The notes beneath the pieces are model-generated. The model made no database searches, had not been told where the DNA came from, and was given only the letters and a program-made list of their open reading frames with translations. DNA of 7,730 nt from an uncultured Collinsella sp. Lineage in GTDB: Bacteria; Actinomycetota; Coriobacteriia; Coriobacteriales; Coriobacteriaceae. How positions within the stretch are numbered: the stretch's first letter is position 1; each line of letters starts with the position of its first letter. A program made the position numbers and the translations under genes. Shown piece by piece: positions 6,291-7,730 of the stretch. The stretch covers positions 1 through 7,730 of the forward strand of contig URYU01000082.1 in assembly GCA_900552155.1 (NCBI GenBank), read 5' to 3'.

Positions 6291-6391
6291 CGGCTTTACG
6301 AGGGGCCCCAGGTTGGCGTGAAAGAGGAGCGAAGCGTACTTGGGTACGCGAGCGACGAATGAACGCCAGGATGGGGTCCCTCGTAAAGCCG
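6291..6391. repeat. Long imperfect hairpin element (29-bp arms) in the S-ATPase gap
   Basis: Arms 6291-6319 and 6363-6391 pair at 25 of 29 positions as DNA; two of the four mismatches would be G-U pairs in plus-strand RNA. The 43-base interior holds a second hairpin, GCGTAC (6334-6339) and GTACGC (6344-6349) with loop TTGG, flanked by similar purine-rich strands, GGAGCGAA (6326-6333) and GAGCGACGAA (6350-6359). The right arm ends 6 bases from the S gene stop codon. No open reading frame or target-site duplication is evident. Candidates: a miniature repeat or REP-type element, or a structured RNA. Confidence 0.65.
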
Positions 6392-6397
6392 AGCGGG

Positions 6398-6970
6398 TTA
6401 GTTGAGCTTCAGGGCCTTCTGGATGGGCAAGTAGAGGGCGCCGACCAGAATGGCGTTAAAGACGGCGGTCATGGCAACGACGGGCAGCATGGCGGCGGCG
6501 AGCTCGCCGACCACGCCGAGCATGGCCATCTTGATGACCATGAAGATGGCGCCGGAGACAAAGGTGGTCAGGAAGGTTGCGACAATGGCGATGGCGGGCT
6601 TGACCTGACCGTCCTTGCCGGCGGCGTTGACGATGCCGGCCATAAGCATGGCGGCGATGCCCTCGGCGGCAAAATCGATGAACGGCGAGGTGGTGGTGAT
6701 CTGGATCACGGCGGCTGAGATAAGGCCAATGACGAGCGCCTGGCCAATGTTGGGGCGTACCACCAGGATGGTGAGGCAGAAGGCCGAGATGATGAACTCG
6801 GGGCTGATCATGCCGCCCGAGATGCCTGAGATGGCCTTACCGACGGTGAAGTTGAGGATGAAGCCGGCGGCAAGCAGGATGGCAAGCAGGACGAGGGCGC
6901 GGACATCGAGTTTGCCGCGGTCGGCGGTCTGGACGGTGCGGGGCTGGGCGGCGGTGGTGTTCTGAGACAT
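6398..6970 (-). CDS. ECF transporter S component, TrpP-like, probable tryptophan-binding subunit
   Basis: A 190-residue integral membrane protein with about six hydrophobic segments (roughly 25-43, 57-71, 76-94, 100-117, 125-150, 158-182) after a polar 20-residue N-terminus. Size and topology fit an ECF substrate-binding subunit. The pattern GGM-x-PEF (52-59), RPNIGQALVIGLISAA (72-87), TTTSP (92-96) and MLPVVAMTAVFNAI (161-174) resembles the TrpP/YhaG tryptophan transporter family as I remember it. The tryptophan attenuator directly upstream supports that substrate, and the protein itself has no tryptophan. The ATPase and T genes follow on the same strand, making a dedicated module. The ATG at 6970 has AAAGGA 8 bases upstream; a TTG at 7000 would be longer but lacks such a site. 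Substrate is inferred from leader, resemblance and context; without the leader it would be an S component of unknown specificity. Confidence 0.8.
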   Translation of the reverse strand: MSQNTTAAQPRTVQTADRGKLDVRALVLLAILLAAGFILNFTVGKAISGISGGMISPEFIISAFCLTILVVRPNIGQALVIGLISAAVIQITTTSPFIDFAAEGIAAMLMAGIVNAAGKDGQVKPAIAIVATFLTTFVSGAIFMVIKMAMLGVVGELAAAMLPVVAMTAVFNAILVGALYLPIQKALKLN

Positions 6971-7015
6971 GGTGAAAATCCTTTCGGAAGGGGGGTGCAA
7001 GAGAAAAGCGGAGGC

Positions 7016-7145
7016 GCGTGATGCGAATGCGATCGGGCTCGAGATAGAAAAAGGCCCCCGGTCGAAACCGGAGGCCTTCCAATCACCTAGAGCGCAAAAA
7101 CAGGCGTGAGGGACTCACTGTCGACCGATCGTATTCGCATCACGC
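7016..7145. repeat. 21-bp inverted repeat bracketing the attenuator terminator
   Basis: Positions 7016-7036 are the inverted copy of 7125-7145, matching at 20 of 21 positions (exception 7029/7132). One arm is the end of the leader-peptide coding region just after the Trp codons; the other lies beyond the terminator, before the S gene. See the findings for the possible role. Confidence 0.85.
7047..7078 (-). terminator. Attenuator terminator in front of the S-component gene
   Basis: On the minus strand AAGGCCTCCGG (7078-7068) pairs with CCGGGGGCCTT (7061-7051), 11 bp including one U-G, with a 6-base loop, and runs into a T-tract (TTTTT, 7052-7048). It lies 37 bases after the leader-peptide stop codon and about 80 bases before the S start codon, so it can stop transcription before the transporter genes. 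Confidence 0.85.
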
Positions 7146-7183
7146 CACCACCAGTTGTTGAGAGACTTCATCGTGTTCTTCAT
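7115..7183 (-). CDS. Tryptophan-rich leader peptide (22 residues) of the ECF operon
   Basis: A 22-codon open frame starts at ATG 7183, with AGGAG (7196-7192) 8 bases upstream, and ends at TGA. It begins MKNTMKSLNN, followed by three consecutive Trp codons (7153-7145) and then RDANTIGRQ. Three tandem Trp codons in a short translated leader followed by a terminator is the hallmark of trp-type transcription attenuation, as in the leaders of trp biosynthetic operons of enterobacteria and actinobacteria. Here the regulated gene is a membrane transporter subunit rather than a biosynthetic gene. The peptide is expected to have no other function. Confidence 0.85.
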   Translation of the reverse strand: MKNTMKSLNNWWWRDANTIGRQ

Positions 7184-7204
7184 GTTGGTGGCTCCTTTCG
7201 TGAT

Positions 7205-7217
7205 ACCGTGGCACGGT
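7205..7217. repeat. 13-bp palindrome in the leader 5' untranslated region
   Basis: ACCGTGGCACGGT is a perfect odd palindrome located 9 bases before the leader ribosome binding site and about 25 bases after the -10 box. It could be an operator or a small 5' hairpin; the sequence alone does not decide. Confidence 0.3.
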
Positions 7218-7241
7218 CGCACCTAGTTGCTGTTGCGCTGC

Positions 7242-7271
7242 ACTATAGCACAGCGAAGTGCGTGCGGGGAA
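7242..7271 (-). promoter_or_regulatory. Promoter of the leader-S-ATPase-T operon
   Basis: On the minus strand the -10 box TATAGT (7247-7242) carries an extended TGC just before it. The -35 region (TTTCCC, 7271-7266, spacing 18) is poor, as often seen with extended -10 promoters. Transcription would start near 7235, about 50 bases before the leader ATG. Confidence 0.6.
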
Positions 7272-7290
7272 ATCTTTTTTAAAAAGATTT
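7270..7290. repeat. 21-bp AT-rich perfect palindrome upstream of the operon promoter
   Basis: AAATCTTTTT and AAAAAGATTT are arranged around a central T at 7280. It touches the -35 region of the leader promoter and follows the hairpin at 7293-7307 on the minus strand. It may be an UP-like or operator sequence for the promoter, or the T-rich tail of a second terminator for the surface-protein gene. Confidence 0.45.
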
Positions 7291-7292
7291 CA

Positions 7293-7307
7293 GGCGGGTT
7301 TCCCGCC
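7293..7307 (-). terminator. Second hairpin downstream of the LPxTG gene
   Basis: GGCGGG and CCCGCC flank a 3-base loop; on the minus strand the stem is followed after a few bases by the T-rich half of the palindrome 7270-7290. It probably insulates the ECF operon promoter from upstream transcription. Confidence 0.4.
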
Positions 7308-7311
7308 GGTC

Positions 7312-7362
7312 AAAAGAGCGGGCTGAGCGGGTGGGATGACTCATATGCCCCGCCCGCTCAGC
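7312..7362 (-). terminator. Intrinsic terminator of the LPxTG surface-protein gene
   Basis: GCTGAGCGGG (7362-7353 on the minus strand) pairs perfectly with CCCGCTCAGC (7331-7322). Three further G-C pairs may form inside after a 1x1 mismatch, and TTTT (7315-7312) follows. It starts 7 bases after the stop codon. Confidence 0.7.
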
Positions 7363-7369
7363 TAAGACG

Positions 7370-7730
7370 TTACTCCTTATTGCGACGGTAGAGGAAGTAA
7401 CCGCCCGCGGAGATGACGGCAACGCCAGCGATGGCGAATGCGGCCACCATGCGGCCATCAAAACGATCGCCAGTGGTGGGCAGGCCGCCCTTGGTGTTCG
7501 TCTTGTTGGTGGTTACCGTGGTCGTGGTGTCCGACTTGCCAGGCTTCTCGGGCTTGGTGGTGGGCTGCTCGGGCTTAGCGGACTGCTCGGGCTTAGCGGG
7601 CTGCTCGGGGGTACCGGGCTGCTCAGGAGTACCGGGCTGCTCGGGAGTGCCAGGCTGATCCGGGGTTACTGGGTCGGTGGCAAGAGCGTCCTTGGCGTAG
7701 GTGATGGACACCTTGCGGCCGTTGGTCTCG
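7370..7730 (-). CDS. Sortase-anchored (LPxTG) surface protein, C-terminal part (partial)
   Basis: The frame is open to the window edge; 119 residues are visible and the start lies outside. The GTG at 7711 is probably an internal Val, since coding continues upstream (ETNGRKVSITYAKDAL). The visible part begins with a short beta-rich stretch, then a stalk of six-residue Pro/Glu/Gln units (TPEQPG, later KPEQPA type), then a Thr/Lys-rich linker. It ends in a complete cell-wall sorting signal: LPTTG (codons 7483-7469), a hydrophobic segment (MVAAFAIAGVAVISAGGYFLY) and the basic tail RRNKE. Sortase would cleave between Thr and Gly and attach the protein to the wall. The stalk would carry the outer domain through the peptidoglycan; that domain, perhaps an adhesin or pilin, cannot be judged from here. 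Confidence 0.88.
   Translation of the reverse strand, partial: ETNGRKVSITYAKDALATDPVTPDQPGTPEQPGTPEQPGTPEQPAKPEQSAKPEQPTTKPEKPGKSDTTTTVTTNKTNTKGGLPTTGDRFDGRMVAAFAIAGVAVISAGGYFLYRRNKE
7562..7669 (-). repeat. Six tandem 18-bp units encoding the Pro-rich stalk
   Basis: Units begin near 7562, 7580, 7598, 7616, 7634 and 7652 and share a GGGCTGCTC core on the plus strand; they encode PEQPGT / PEQPAK-like hexapeptides. Being in frame, they can gain or lose units without breaking the protein. The last unit is the most diverged. Confidence 0.8.

Larger units (their letters stand above)
7047..7183 (-). promoter_or_regulatory. Tryptophan attenuator (leader peptide plus terminator)
   Basis: The parts of ribosome-controlled attenuation are in order: leader start 7183, Trp codons 7153-7145, leader stop 7117-7115, terminator 7078-7047. 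A candidate antiterminator exists: CGGTCGA (7127-7121, leader codons after the Trp run) is complementary to TCGACCG (7065-7059) in the loop and 3' arm of the terminator. It begins 18 bases beyond the last Trp codon, outside a ribosome stalled there but under one at the stop codon. So Trp shortage would favour readthrough and Trp plenty would favour termination. The 7-bp antiterminator is weaker than the 11-bp terminator, so it would have to act kinetically. GCCACCA (7192-7186) can also pair with the Trp codons (7150-7144), a possible leader shut-off hairpin. Confidence 0.75.

Noticed and set aside
6205..6391. Insertion sequence remnant
   Set aside because: There are inverted repeats but no transposase fragment in any frame and no target duplication that I can recognise, so only a repeat or hairpin element is called.
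6971..7000. TTG start at 7000 adding 10 residues to the S component
   Set aside because: The ATG at 6970 has AAAGGA 8 bases upstream, whereas the longer start would place that site inside the coding region.
6971..7260. T-box or metabolite riboswitch upstream of the S component
   Set aside because: No T-box TGGNACC-type antiterminator sequence or known riboswitch core was seen; the translated leader with three Trp codons explains the terminator better.
7562..7669. CRISPR-like array
   Set aside because: The 18-bp units are contiguous, have no spacers and keep the reading frame of the Pro-rich stalk.

Overview
The window looks like a chromosomal segment of a high-GC Gram-positive anaerobe of the Coriobacteriia, most likely Collinsella or a close relative. 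This placement is an inference from codon use, from AAAGGAG-type ribosome binding sites, from the gene families present (PcsB-like coiled-coil hydrolase, LPxTG sorting signal, dedicated ECF transporter) and from my general memory of such genomes. No search was run.

Left part (1-3664). A cell-wall hydrolase N-terminus (minus, cut by the window edge) is followed by a MOSC-domain protein (minus). Then come two plus-strand genes that form a plausible peptidoglycan cross-bridge module: an ATP-grasp ligase resembling D-aspartate ligases, and an aspartate/glutamate racemase with both catalytic cysteines. One would make D-Asp and the other would attach it to the wall precursor. Two tandem hairpins close this block. 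The second is a 15-bp stem that can serve the converging genes on both strands.

Right part (3694-7260, all minus strand) is the most interesting region. It is a self-contained ECF-type importer in the order S component, fused double ATPase, T component. The S component has the layout I remember for TrpP-family tryptophan transporters. It is preceded by a textbook-style attenuator: a promoter, a good ribosome binding site, a 22-residue leader peptide with three consecutive tryptophan codons, and an 11-bp intrinsic terminator before the S gene. The deduced transporter proteins contain about one tryptophan in roughly 1,020 residues. Together these point to a tryptophan-starvation-induced ECF tryptophan importer. 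Oddities are a 21-bp inverted repeat that brackets the terminator, and two elaborate hairpin elements in the S-ATPase gap.

Far right (7370-7730). This is the C-terminus of a sortase-anchored surface protein with a Pro/Glu/Gln-rich repeat stalk and an LPTTG sorting signal, followed by its own terminators.
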